A DNA stretch of 64,000 nt, taken from assembly GCF_900103825.1 (NCBI RefSeq), contig NZ_FNIF01000019.1, positions 1 through 64,000 of the forward strand. Direction: 5' to 3'. A program made the position numbers and the translations under genes. Shown here in pieces: positions 8,474 to 16,090 of this stretch (position 1 is the stretch's first letter; every line of letters begins with the position of its first letter). Source of the stretch: Paenibacillus sp. yr247 (lineage in GTDB: Bacteria; Bacillota; Bacilli; Paenibacillales; NBRC-103111). The notes beneath the pieces were generated by a model. That model saw nothing but the letters and a program-made list of their open reading frames with translations, was not told the origin of the DNA and searched no databases.

Positions 8474-9913
8474 TTAACCTCCCAATGCAAATAGAGAGTT
8501 TTTCAGAAGACTATTATTTTCTCTGAACATATAAAATTGTCGGAACGCCATAGACACCTCTCGTTTATCTGGTTCTATGACGGAATTCGTGATTCGTCCA
8601 CCTATTAAATCTATGGTTTTTCGTAAAGGAACAATAATCTTACCGTTCTGTAAATTCATATCCGCTAATGAGTAGGTAGCTACGCTATTACCTAGGGAAT
8701 ACAGCCTGATACTTCTTGCGGACAAATCATATTCCACATCATATACCCCATAATGTGCATTTGCCGTCTTCCTATTTTCTTGCCACTCTACTTTCCCGCC
8801 TAATTTCTCTATGAGAAAGCGCAGGGGAAGTTCAATCCGATTCGCTCGCAATTGATATTCAGTTGGCTCTAGTGTAAAACTGCTGCCATCAACGACATGA
8901 ACTTGCAGCGGGACCGTTGATTGCTTTGAGAGAATTTGTGCCGTTTCCTCTGTGGCTACTTTGGTCTGATGAACAAGCAGATTTATGGCATCATTAGGAT
9001 TGTTATCTGGCATTAACGGATGCGCCGAAGCGTATAGCTGCGTCTCCTTCAATAACTCTTGAAAATGAACCAAACTCATGTTTCTTGACCACTTAGACTT
9101 ACCTACCGGGAATTGCTTGGGCTTAACCTGCGTCGTCAGCGGAGCAAATGCGTAACCTAATTTTTTGTAATAAGCAATGACTTGAGGCAGTACTTCTACA
9201 GTCGACTCATGCCCGCTTCCGTCATGAAATAAGATGTTAATCTCGTGTTCGAGCGGTGATTCTTTAATCGTTTGCCAAATTTCATTCACCGGTACACGCG
9301 ATCTTTTGGAATCACCACTATCTACATTCCAGTCCACAACGGTATAACCCGCTTGATCCATTAAATAATAGTAATACGCATCGAAATTCGTATATGTCCC
9401 CCCTGGAGCGCGTACCAACTGCGGTCGAACGTCTGCTATACCGGCAAACACGTCCTCACTACGCTGGATTTGGTCCCAAAAGGTTTGAAAATCGCTATAC
9501 AGCTCTTTGTATACATGATTATAAGAATGATTGCCTAATGTATGTCCGTCTTGCACGATTCTTTTTACCAATTCAGGGTGCGCCTGCGATTGTTCGCCAA
9601 GTGCGAAAAACGTAGCTTTCACGTCCTCTTTTTCTAAAATATCCAGCACCTGACCGGTCAGCTTGCTGGGACCGTCATCAAAGGTTAAGTAAACTGTTGG
9701 CTGTTCCGGTGCTTCATAGGTCTTCTCGCCCTGCAGGCGCTTGCCGGTTTTGAGCTTTTGATAAAGATCTTGCCCCTCTTGTGCGGAGTATCCATCCCCC
9801 TCAGCAGCCTTTACGGGAATCGCGGAGAAAAAAAGAGAAACTAGTAATAGGACTACCATAGAAAGCTGAATTCGTTTCTGTTTGTTGGTTGCATGATGTT
9901 CTTGAAAGAGCAT
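8474..9913 (-). CDS. Secreted polysaccharide deacetylase with copper amine oxidase-type domain
   Basis: 479-aa exported protein. A signal segment (about residues 17-36, ending VKAAEG) is followed by a complete NodB domain: TFDDGP (Asp79/80), HTLGNHSYNH metal site, RAPGGTYT, VDWNVDSGD and ILFHDGSG. Residues from about 350 (PLRFLIEKLGGKVEW, IIVPLRKTIDLIGG) resemble the copper amine oxidase N-terminal domain, common on Paenibacillus surface proteins. It probably deacetylates peptidoglycan or another GlcNAc polymer. The start has GGAGGG upstream. No clear terminator separates it from moxR, so partial co-transcription is possible. Confidence 0.92.
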   Translation of the reverse strand: MLFQEHHATNKQKRIQLSMVVLLLVSLFFSAIPVKAAEGDGYSAQEGQDLYQKLKTGKRLQGEKTYEAPEQPTVYLTFDDGPSKLTGQVLDILEKEDVKATFFALGEQSQAHPELVKRIVQDGHTLGNHSYNHVYKELYSDFQTFWDQIQRSEDVFAGIADVRPQLVRAPGGTYTNFDAYYYYLMDQAGYTVVDWNVDSGDSKRSRVPVNEIWQTIKESPLEHEINILFHDGSGHESTVEVLPQVIAYYKKLGYAFAPLTTQVKPKQFPVGKSKWSRNMSLVHFQELLKETQLYASAHPLMPDNNPNDAINLLVHQTKVATEETAQILSKQSTVPLQVHVVDGSSFTLEPTEYQLRANRIELPLRFLIEKLGGKVEWQENRKTANAHYGVYDVEYDLSARSIRLYSLGNSVATYSLADMNLQNGKIIVPLRKTIDLIGGRITNSVIEPDKREVSMAFRQFYMFRENNSLLKNSLFALGG

Positions 9914-10010
9914 CCGTTGATCCCTCCGCTTGTTCTATCAATTTGCTAGCTGATAGAGTATATGGGAGAAAGATCAGGAGTATGACTCTTCGTTGGGTAG
10001 AAATAAACAA

Positions 10011-10048
10011 ATAAAAACGTTCCCCTTTGATCTTAGAAGGAACGCTTT
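10011..10048 (-). terminator. Terminator after bcp-MFS unit
   Basis: Hairpin with GCGTTCC / GGAACGT arms (about 10039-10045 and 10017-10023) followed on the minus strand by TTTTTATTTG. It closes the bcp operon. Confidence 0.75.
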
Positions 10049-10067
10049 TATTCGATTTCTATAGAAG

Positions 10068-10936
10068 TTATATTTCCTGCGGTACGGCTTCCTTGCTTGC
10101 TTGCGTTGTCACTTTAAACAACGGCCTACTACTAATTAGACCTATAAAGCTGACGACCAATAAGACTCCCAGCAAAAGAATAGCCGTCCTAGCGCCTTGA
10201 AAAGAAACAATTTGAGTACAGATGGCAATCAACAGAACGCGCATACCCATCCCTACCGTGTTGAAAAAGCTATTCACCCGACCGATCAAATGGTTCGGAA
10301 CCATTTCCATCAAAATTGTATTACGGGCTACTCGACTTCCCGCATTTCCCCAACCATTCAACGTTTTAAAAAGGAGGAAAATGGGCACAAAAGGGAACGA
10401 GTAAAAGAAAACAATGGATAGACTAAAAACGACAAACGAAAGAATCATCGTATTATAGGAGCCCAATCGCTGCATGATCAGCGGGACCGTTAACCCTTCC
10501 ACAACAGCCCCTAAAGCAAAAATCATATCTGCTGCACCCAGAACATTGGCCCCTCCGTGGAGGACACTCGTGATATACACCGGGAACAGGTACATACCGA
10601 CCATGACGCAAAGGAACGGCATCAGCGCACAAAGGAAGAAAACGACCAGCAGCGGTCTTGTTTTCAAATAGGCGAAGCCTTCACTGATATTCGACCACAT
10701 GGAGGCCGCTCCGGTTGCCGTGACAGACTTGTTCTTGATATAAGGAATAAGTAAAAATAGACCAAAGCCTAGAAAGTAAGTCATAGCCTCCGCTAATAGA
10801 ATTCACGTAAAATCGATATGGTCAATCAATAGACTCGCCAAGGCACGCCGATCATCGTTATCCCCGAGCCGATTGAGTATAAATATTCGTGATCATGAGA
10901 AACGTCATTCTTCGGTCCTTGAGCATCATCCACATG
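10068..10936 (-). pseudogene. Decayed MFS transporter
   Basis: The minus strand starts at an ATG one base after the bcp stop (TAACATG) with GAAAGGAC upstream, reading MWMMLKDRRMTFLMITNIYT, a normal MFS N-terminus. It then loses frame near 10860: the next frame continues GITMIGVPWRVY and hits a stop. A coherent frame resumes at about 10784 and runs 238 aa through six or seven hydrophobic helices of the C-terminal half (MVPNHLIGRVNSFF is a typical mid-protein segment). About 130 residues are missing compared with a ~420-aa family member. So there is at least one frameshift plus an internal deletion. The C-terminal fragment alone is unlikely to transport. Confidence 0.85.
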
Positions 10937-11416
10937 TTAAATAGTCCTTTCCTTAACGGCATCCAAAACAGACTGCACGTGATTTTTTACTCTCACTTTG
11001 CTCCATTCCTTCACGATATACCCTTCTTCATCAATAAGGAAAGTAGAACGGACAATACCCATATACTCACGGCCATATAGCTTCTTGAGCGCCCATACAC
11101 CAAACTTCTCAGCTACCTGATGATCCGGGTCCGAGAGCAATAGGAACGGCAGCTCATACTTCGCAATGAACTTCCCGTGAGCTTTAATCTCATCGGGGCT
11201 AATTCCGATGACTTCCACTCCAAGCTCGGCAAACTTACCCGTATAATCTCGGAAATCACACGATTCTTGGGTACAAGTTGGCGTGTTGTCTTGAGGGTAA
11301 AAGTAAATAACTAGCTTCTTTCCTTTATAATCCTGTAAAGATACGTTTCTTCCATTAGATGCAGGAAGAGTAAATGTGGGCGCTAAACGCTTGCCGGACT
11401 CTGTGTCTTGCTTCAT
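10937..11416 (-). CDS. bcp: Thiol peroxidase, Bcp/PrxQ peroxiredoxin
   Basis: 159-aa peroxiredoxin that reduces hydroperoxides with thioredoxin-type electron donors. The active site TPTCTQESCDFRD holds the peroxidatic Cys48 and the resolving Cys53 five residues later, the classic PrxQ arrangement. Length is normal. The start has GAGGAG upstream. The broken MFS gene follows after a single base, so the two once formed an operon. Confidence 0.95.
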   Translation of the reverse strand: MKQDTESGKRLAPTFTLPASNGRNVSLQDYKGKKLVIYFYPQDNTPTCTQESCDFRDYTGKFAELGVEVIGISPDEIKAHGKFIAKYELPFLLLSDPDHQVAEKFGVWALKKLYGREYMGIVRSTFLIDEEGYIVKEWSKVRVKNHVQSVLDAVKERTI

Positions 11417-11678
11417 CTATGTTCTCTCCTCAAATTATCCAGTTGTTGTCTGTATTCATTATGCGATATTTTAGTGGGGAACATCAATCTTCTTACCAAA
11501 ACTGCAGAGCCTTCCCCAATGCCAACTCAATAATAAAACAAAGAGCTGCCACGAGTCGCAAGCAAAAAACGTGACCTTATAGCCTTGTAGCCTCCATTTT
11601 TTAATATCCTTAGAAGAATCTATCGATAGAGGTATTAAAGCATATAATACTAAGTTAGAGAAATAATATAGAACACAT
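11417..11678. other. Intergenic region before bcp
   Basis: About 260 bp with no convincing gene. A candidate bcp promoter reads TTGATG (11482-11487), 18-bp spacer, CATAAT (11458-11463) on the minus strand. An open frame through the region lacks a ribosome-binding site. Confidence 0.6.
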
Positions 11679-11710
11679 AAAAAGAGGGCTACCTCTGTGG
11701 TGTCCCTCTT
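11679..11710 (-). terminator. Terminator of the SipW locus
   Basis: Minus-strand hairpin AAGAGGG...CCCTCTT (11704-11710 with 11682-11688) with a 15-base loop containing further ACC/GGT pairing, then a short T-run. It lies just past the last gene of the matrix locus. Confidence 0.8.
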
Positions 11711-11720
11711 AACGTTTTTT

Positions 11721-13166
11721 TCAATTGGATGAAGAAAAATCCCCTTGTTCAACCTTCGTGACCATCACCCCTGAACTGCTATGTCCTGGGTTCGGTTGAT
11801 AAGAATCTGGGCTATCTACTTCTAGTATCACATCGTCCACGATATTACCCATTATTGTGCTTCCATTCTTATCAATATGGGTTGCAGCAATGACACTAAT
11901 ATATTTTGATACTTGTTGTGGGGGATCGCTAGAATTGCCCGGGCTAGTTGTCCAGTCGTCAGATCCTACTTTATCAGCATATCCTTTGAAACTTGGATTT
12001 GCGTCGTAATGACCAGATTTAACTTGCTTAGCCCACTGTGCACCCCAGAAAACATAATCCCGTCCCAACTTGACTTCATGTTCATCTTCTTCATTCCCAC
12101 ACCAAATAATAAACTGTGTAGGTGTATAGACGTACACTATTTGCGTAGCTGAACTTGGTTGGTAGAAGGCATCTCCATCGAAATATGCATTTAGCGTATA
12201 CTTATTTGACGGCAATTGTAAAGTGACCGTTGCAATACCATCTTTATCTGTTATACCACTTTGTTGAGTGTCACCGTTCTTAAAGGTTATTGTTCGATTA
12301 GCAATTGGAGTAATTCCATCTTCCTTCAATTTGGCCTTAACAACAACTTTTCCAACGGCCAGTGTTTTAGAAGAAATAATGTCGAGAGTGGTTTCCTCTT
12401 TATTTATTGTGAATGAAACCGAACTATTGCTTGGTGAGTACATCGTGTTTCCCGCAAAGTTGGCGGATAACTCATACAATCCAGTAGGTTGATTAGGCTT
12501 AAAGGTAAAGGAGGCATTGCCCTGACTATTAGTAATCGAAGTAAAGCTCTGATTTCCTAAATGTAAGGCAATGGTGGCATTGGAAATAGGTACTATTTTG
12601 GTGGTGTCTGTTAAATATGCCAAGAAAGTAACAGGATCATTGTAATCCTCACTTGCTGGTCCACTTAAAGTTAGTGTAGTAGCAATTAAGGGGTTTGTAG
12701 CAGTGAATATAAACTCCGTTTTAGATAATAGTCCTTGTAAGCTGTTATTTGCACTCAACGGAAGGATGGCAGTGAAAGTTAAATCCATCTGTCCCAATTT
12801 AGATATTTCACCTAATGGTAAGTCTTGTAGCTTGTTGAGTGGTCCTTCATATAGTTTAGCCGTATTATTCCAAACTTGAAGTTGCAGCGTATTATATAAA
12901 TCAGTTGCTCCAGATGTCTGTTTAGCACTAACCGCATAAGTGAAATCTAGATTACCAGAATTTTTAACATGCAAAATTGAAGTTGATTTATCACCGGGAG
13001 CCATATTGTATGCTTTCAAAAATCCACTAGCTGGTAGTGTTTCGATATTCATCTGATATGTTGTGGTATCAGCCTTTGTAGTTCCTGTCATAAAATAATA
13101 AACCAACCATGAAAACAAAGATATCATTAAAACAACACTTAAAAGGATTTGTTTTGTATATTTCAT
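11721..13166 (-). CDS. Surface protein: camelysin-like N-terminus plus Ig-like domains
   Basis: 481 aa. An N-terminal membrane/signal segment (ILLSVVLMISLFSWLVYYF) leads into a TasA/CalY-like beta domain with the hallmark motif MAPGDKSTSILHVKNSGNLDF (about residues 56-76). From about residue 165 come two Ig-like repeats of the Big_3/Invasin type (NPLIATTLTL..., KEETTLDIIS...), each with a GxA[ST][FV]T core. The C-terminal ~130 residues (VFWGAQWAKQV, SPGNSSDPPQQV, GNIVDDVILEV) form a separate domain that I associate with the ends of other bacterial Ig-repeat proteins, from memory. There is no LPXTG motif. It is the last gene of the SipW cluster and sits behind a strong hairpin. Adhesive or matrix role is inferred. 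Confidence 0.85.
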   Translation of the reverse strand: MKYTKQILLSVVLMISLFSWLVYYFMTGTTKADTTTYQMNIETLPASGFLKAYNMAPGDKSTSILHVKNSGNLDFTYAVSAKQTSGATDLYNTLQLQVWNNTAKLYEGPLNKLQDLPLGEISKLGQMDLTFTAILPLSANNSLQGLLSKTEFIFTATNPLIATTLTLSGPASEDYNDPVTFLAYLTDTTKIVPISNATIALHLGNQSFTSITNSQGNASFTFKPNQPTGLYELSANFAGNTMYSPSNSSVSFTINKEETTLDIISSKTLAVGKVVVKAKLKEDGITPIANRTITFKNGDTQQSGITDKDGIATVTLQLPSNKYTLNAYFDGDAFYQPSSATQIVYVYTPTQFIIWCGNEEDEHEVKLGRDYVFWGAQWAKQVKSGHYDANPSFKGYADKVGSDDWTTSPGNSSDPPQQVSKYISVIAATHIDKNGSTIMGNIVDDVILEVDSPDSYQPNPGHSSSGVMVTKVEQGDFSSSN

Positions 13167-13201
13167 GATTTAAACGCTCCATAATTTAAATTGCATATAT
13201 A

Positions 13202-13230
13202 CCAAACACCGCGGCAGCCGCGGTGTTTGG
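13202..13230 (-). repeat. GC-rich intercistronic hairpin
   Basis: Perfect 13-bp inverted repeat (13202-13214 with 13218-13230), 3-base loop, between the third camelysin-like gene and the Ig-like gene. It is not followed by a T-run on the minus strand. It therefore looks more like an mRNA-stabilising element or partial attenuator than a full terminator. Confidence 0.85.
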
Positions 13231-13242
13231 GTTGTTTATATA

Positions 13243-14100
13243 TTACTGAATTTGTTGGTTAGAACTAACAATTGCAGTTGTATTTTGGGCTACGCTGTTA
13301 TGAAGTTTGATAGTCCAAGTACCGACGGCTGGGTTTTCGAAAACCATTTGTTCTGGGTTTGTGACCCATCCGGTATACGACGCCTGGCCGGAATCAGGGG
13401 TACTAGCGATTGTTTGGGATCCGCTTCCATTTAGAATCCCACCACTATACCCGTAAGTTTGCCCACTCGGGCCTATGATTTCCAAGTCAGGATAATTCGC
13501 AGTAACTTCTGGTGTCCACAAGCCTGTTACATCCAATACAAGGTTTTGGCTACTAGATGTAACGTTAATTGTTCCTGCAGTAATGTTAGATCCACCAGGA
13601 ACGGTTTTTGCAATTGTCCAAGGATTAGGATTATTTTTTACTTGTACAGCTTCAAACTCGATATTAGCTATGCCGTTTGCACCTTGGTAACTATTATCTG
13701 CTGCCTTTTTGAAGTCATAGTTGATTGTATAATTTTTGCTTTGGCCTGCAGGAATTTGGAAAACTTCAAAATTGTTCAGTGTCAGTGGAGTTGCACCGCT
13801 AAACAAAACACCTGATGTTGAGATATGTTTAACGCGGACCCATGCATCCAAAGAACCAGTATTTGTAACACTAATGGTTTTAATGCCAGCATCGCCAGGT
13901 GCCATGTTATTGAAAACAACATCTGTTGTAGAGAAAACTGGCGCAATTCCAGCATTAATGCTTACAGTTCCGGCAGCAAAAGTGTTATTTGTGTTCGAAG
14001 CCTGAGCTGTGAATAAAGCGGCTGAACCTCCTGCTACAAGGGATGTCCCGAGTGCAGTAATAAGAAGCATGGAAGTTACTTTACTTTTTAATATTTTCAA
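13243..14100 (-). CDS. TasA/camelysin-like protein 3, with C-terminal beta domain
   Basis: 285-aa exported protein. Signal peptide (LLITALGTSLVAGGSAALFTA), then the camelysin/TasA core with NTFAAGTVSI, NMAPGDAGIKTISVTNTGSLD and GIANIEFEAVQ up to about residue 155. Unlike the two other copies it has a ~130-residue extension ending VFENPAVGTWTIKLHNS, which resembles the bacterial prepeptidase C-terminal / P-domain fold. It starts at TTG, eight bases after AGGAGG. SipW-type signal peptidases process exactly this class of precursor. Likely matrix-fibre or fibre-associated protein. Confidence 0.88.
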   Translation of the reverse strand: MKILKSKVTSMLLITALGTSLVAGGSAALFTAQASNTNNTFAAGTVSINAGIAPVFSTTDVVFNNMAPGDAGIKTISVTNTGSLDAWVRVKHISTSGVLFSGATPLTLNNFEVFQIPAGQSKNYTINYDFKKAADNSYQGANGIANIEFEAVQVKNNPNPWTIAKTVPGGSNITAGTINVTSSSQNLVLDVTGLWTPEVTANYPDLEIIGPSGQTYGYSGGILNGSGSQTIASTPDSGQASYTGWVTNPEQMVFENPAVGTWTIKLHNSVAQNTTAIVSSNQQIQ

Positions 14101-14152
14101 TTTGTTATCCTCCTAAAATTTATACTAAAATACATTTGATGAAACTATAATC

Positions 14153-14809
14153 CTATGGATTATTTTTTAATTGTTCCGCAAAGAGGTCAAAATTGAACAC
14201 AAATGTTTTGCCTTGAATGATATTACCGGCGTCAAGATCTAGGTGTGCTGTGAATGTGATATTAGCTGCACCACCATTTGCATATACCGCGAATGCAGGA
14301 ATATTCACATAACCATTCAATAGACCTCTCAAAGACCCATCATAGATGATTTTATTTTGTGCTGGATATTGGATTTTGATTTTCATATGGTCTATGAAAT
14401 GCTCAAATGCTGGATCTCCAGGCTGAAGGCCCGCAGCATTCACAGTACTCTTTACCTTCGTCACCTTTGCATCAATAGCGTTGGATGCGTTATTGTACAC
14501 ATTCATGGCACGAACAACAACATCACCAGGTGCCCATCCACCAATCGATTCCCCACCAGGAGGCTGCAATGGATTGCTTTTGTCATAAGGGAATTTACCT
14601 GTTGGATCAGATGTTGAAGAATAAAACATGGGTCCAGGAATGGAGTCACCCATATCCCGAGTTTGAGTTAAATTGATTACGCCTGCTGAGATGGAATTGC
14701 CTGTATTCTGAGCACTGCTAGTGAATATGGCATATGTCCCTGCACCTGCTGCTAGAGCGACAGTTAGTAAACTTAGTGCTGTTAAAGTTGCTAGTTTCTT
14801 TTTAATGAT
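14153..14809 (-). CDS. TasA/camelysin-like protein 2, non-canonical ATC/ATT start
   Basis: 218-aa exported protein. Upstream of the first ATG (14653) the frame continues without a stop through a full camelysin signal peptide (KKKLATLTALSLLTVALAAG, then TYAIFTSSAQNTGNSISAG) that matches its two paralogues. No ATG, GTG or TTG exists between that point and an in-frame TAG at 14816-14818. AGGAGGT (14818-14824) lies 8 bases before ATC (14809-14807) and 11 before ATT (14806-14804). So initiation is probably at ATC or ATT; a sequencing error or ATG-to-ATC mutation is the alternative. The core has WAPGDVVVRAMNVYN and NITFTAHLDLDAGNIIQG. Calling it from the ATG would give a 166-aa protein without export signal. 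Confidence 0.85.
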   Translation of the reverse strand: MIKKKLATLTALSLLTVALAAGAGTYAIFTSSAQNTGNSISAGVINLTQTRDMGDSIPGPMFYSSTSDPTGKFPYDKSNPLQPPGGESIGGWAPGDVVVRAMNVYNNASNAIDAKVTKVKSTVNAAGLQPGDPAFEHFIDHMKIKIQYPAQNKIIYDGSLRGLLNGYVNIPAFAVYANGGAANITFTAHLDLDAGNIIQGKTFVFNFDLFAEQLKNNP

Positions 14810-14830
14810 GGGTACCTACCTCCTGTCACC

Positions 14831-14870
14831 TTTAGATATGGGTAGCATATCTACACAACCCATATCTAAA
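14831..14870 (-). repeat. Intercistronic hairpin before camelysin-like gene 2
   Basis: Perfect 13-bp inverted repeat TTTAGATATGGGT / ACCCATATCTAAA (14858-14870 with 14831-14843), loop of 14. It sits between genes 1 and 2 and ends six bases before the AGGAGGT of gene 2. There is no T-run. Confidence 0.85.
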
Positions 14871-14893
14871 TTAATCACGACAAATATTTTTTA

Positions 14894-15418
14894 TTAATTG
14901 TTTTTGGTTTGTTCAGCTGCAACCTCGATGGAGTATGTAGCAGTTAGGCCTTGGTATGCATTACCTGCATCCAGTGGCAATTGCCATTTAACATACAAAG
15001 TTTCCGTGCCTACATTTGGAGCCAATACGCGGTTGTTGTCTCCAGCAACGATTTCCTGTGTCATAGCGGCGTCAGAGTAAATTTTTACGGTCAATGGATG
15101 ATTGTCGCCAGGCTGGGCCACCGCCAACCCACCAGTTACAGTGGATGTGATATCGTAGCGAAGTTCCAAAGAACCAGTGTTAGTAACAACTACAGGACTG
15201 CTGCCAGAATCACCAGGAGCGATATTTGACACATTAAAGTATTTCGCTACAGTATCCGCTTTATCGAGAGCAATTTTTACAGTGCCCGCTGTAAAGCTAT
15301 TGTTCGTGTTGCTTGCTGAAGCGGTAAACAAGGCTGATGTTCCACCTGCTACCAAAGTTGCACCCAAAGCTGTGATTGCCATTGCCAATACGAGTTGCTT
15401 TTTTAATCCTGTCGCCAT
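14894..15418 (-). CDS. TasA/camelysin-like protein 1
   Basis: 174-aa exported protein of the TasA/CalY (camelysin) family, the plain form without extra domains. Signal peptide LVLAMAITALGATLVAGG, cleavage region SALFTASASNTNNSF, and the diagnostic NIAPGDSGSSPVVVTNTGS. It ends EVAAEQTKNN. These proteins are SipW substrates that form fibres of the biofilm matrix or cell-bound proteases in Bacillus. ATG start with AGGAGG 10 bases upstream. It is the first substrate gene after sipW. Confidence 0.92.
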   Translation of the reverse strand: MATGLKKQLVLAMAITALGATLVAGGTSALFTASASNTNNSFTAGTVKIALDKADTVAKYFNVSNIAPGDSGSSPVVVTNTGSLELRYDITSTVTGGLAVAQPGDNHPLTVKIYSDAAMTQEIVAGDNNRVLAPNVGTETLYVKWQLPLDAGNAYQGLTATYSIEVAAEQTKNN

Positions 15419-15452
15419 AATCCAATTTCCTCCTAGAAAAAGTTTTTTATTT

Positions 15453-15486
15453 TGAATCTTCCCTGTTTATACAGTGAAGGAGTTCA
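15453..15486 (-). repeat. Imperfect hairpin between sipW and first substrate gene
   Basis: TGAA..CTTC.CTGT / ACAG.GAAG..TTCA imperfect inverted repeat in the 74-bp spacer between sipW and camelysin-like gene 1. It resembles the hairpins in the other two spacers in position but has bulges. Confidence 0.55.
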
Positions 15487-15492
15487 AACAAG

Positions 15493-16065
15493 TTAAGATT
15501 TTACAGTTTGTTCATCTGTGTCAGGTTTCTCATCCATCCTAGATATCAACTTCCACATTCCGATGACTTGCCACAAAATGAGAATGACTCCAGGCACAAT
15601 CAACAGGATGATGATACCTGCTTTTGATTTCACAAAATCGGAAACATATCCAAAGTACGGAATGTTGAACCCTGCATATTGACCTATAATATAGCCCGCC
15701 GGTATGGGCTTGGGGTCTTCTACATTATTGGCATCACCTTTGGTAATGTATTGCACATTATCGTTGAATTTTTGAACTTCTTTTATCCGATGGGTTATAA
15801 GCATATCTGGATTTTCTACAGAACGGTATGTAATAACATCACCAGACTGAAGAGCAGAAGGATCTTTAACCTGCTTAACAAAAAGAACAGAACCTGTGCC
15901 TATACTAGGTTCCATAGAACCTGATAAAACTACCATTGCTTTGTATCCCATCAATTCTGGAGTCTTGCCTGAAACTTTAGAATAAACAACTGCACATATT
16001 GTAATCAATAAGACAGCTGCCATAATAAAAGAGATAAACATACTTAAAACTTTGCGAATTTTCAC
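15493..16065 (-). CDS. sipW: Signal peptidase I, SipW/ER type
   Basis: 190-aa membrane protease with N- and C-terminal hydrophobic segments. The nucleophile is Ser50 in VLSGSMEPSIG. The general base is His92 in LITHRI rather than Lys, the mark of the ER-type peptidases represented in Bacillus by SipW. A KGDANN box follows. SipW removes signal peptides from TasA-like matrix proteins. It starts at GTG, eight bases after GGGAGG. It lies directly upstream of three such substrates, as in the tapA-sipW-tasA operon. A separate Ser/Lys signal peptidase is encoded at 51919-52518. Confidence 0.95.
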   Translation of the reverse strand: MKIRKVLSMFISFIMAAVLLITICAVVYSKVSGKTPELMGYKAMVVLSGSMEPSIGTGSVLFVKQVKDPSALQSGDVITYRSVENPDMLITHRIKEVQKFNDNVQYITKGDANNVEDPKPIPAGYIIGQYAGFNIPYFGYVSDFVKSKAGIIILLIVPGVILILWQVIGMWKLISRMDEKPDTDEQTVKS

Positions 16066-16090
16066 TTAAATATCCTCCCTAATAATTAGA

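Noticed and set aside
11471..11752. A 93-aa minus-strand frame between bcp and the Ig-like gene
   Set aside because: Overlaps the end of the Ig-like gene and its terminator, and has no SD.
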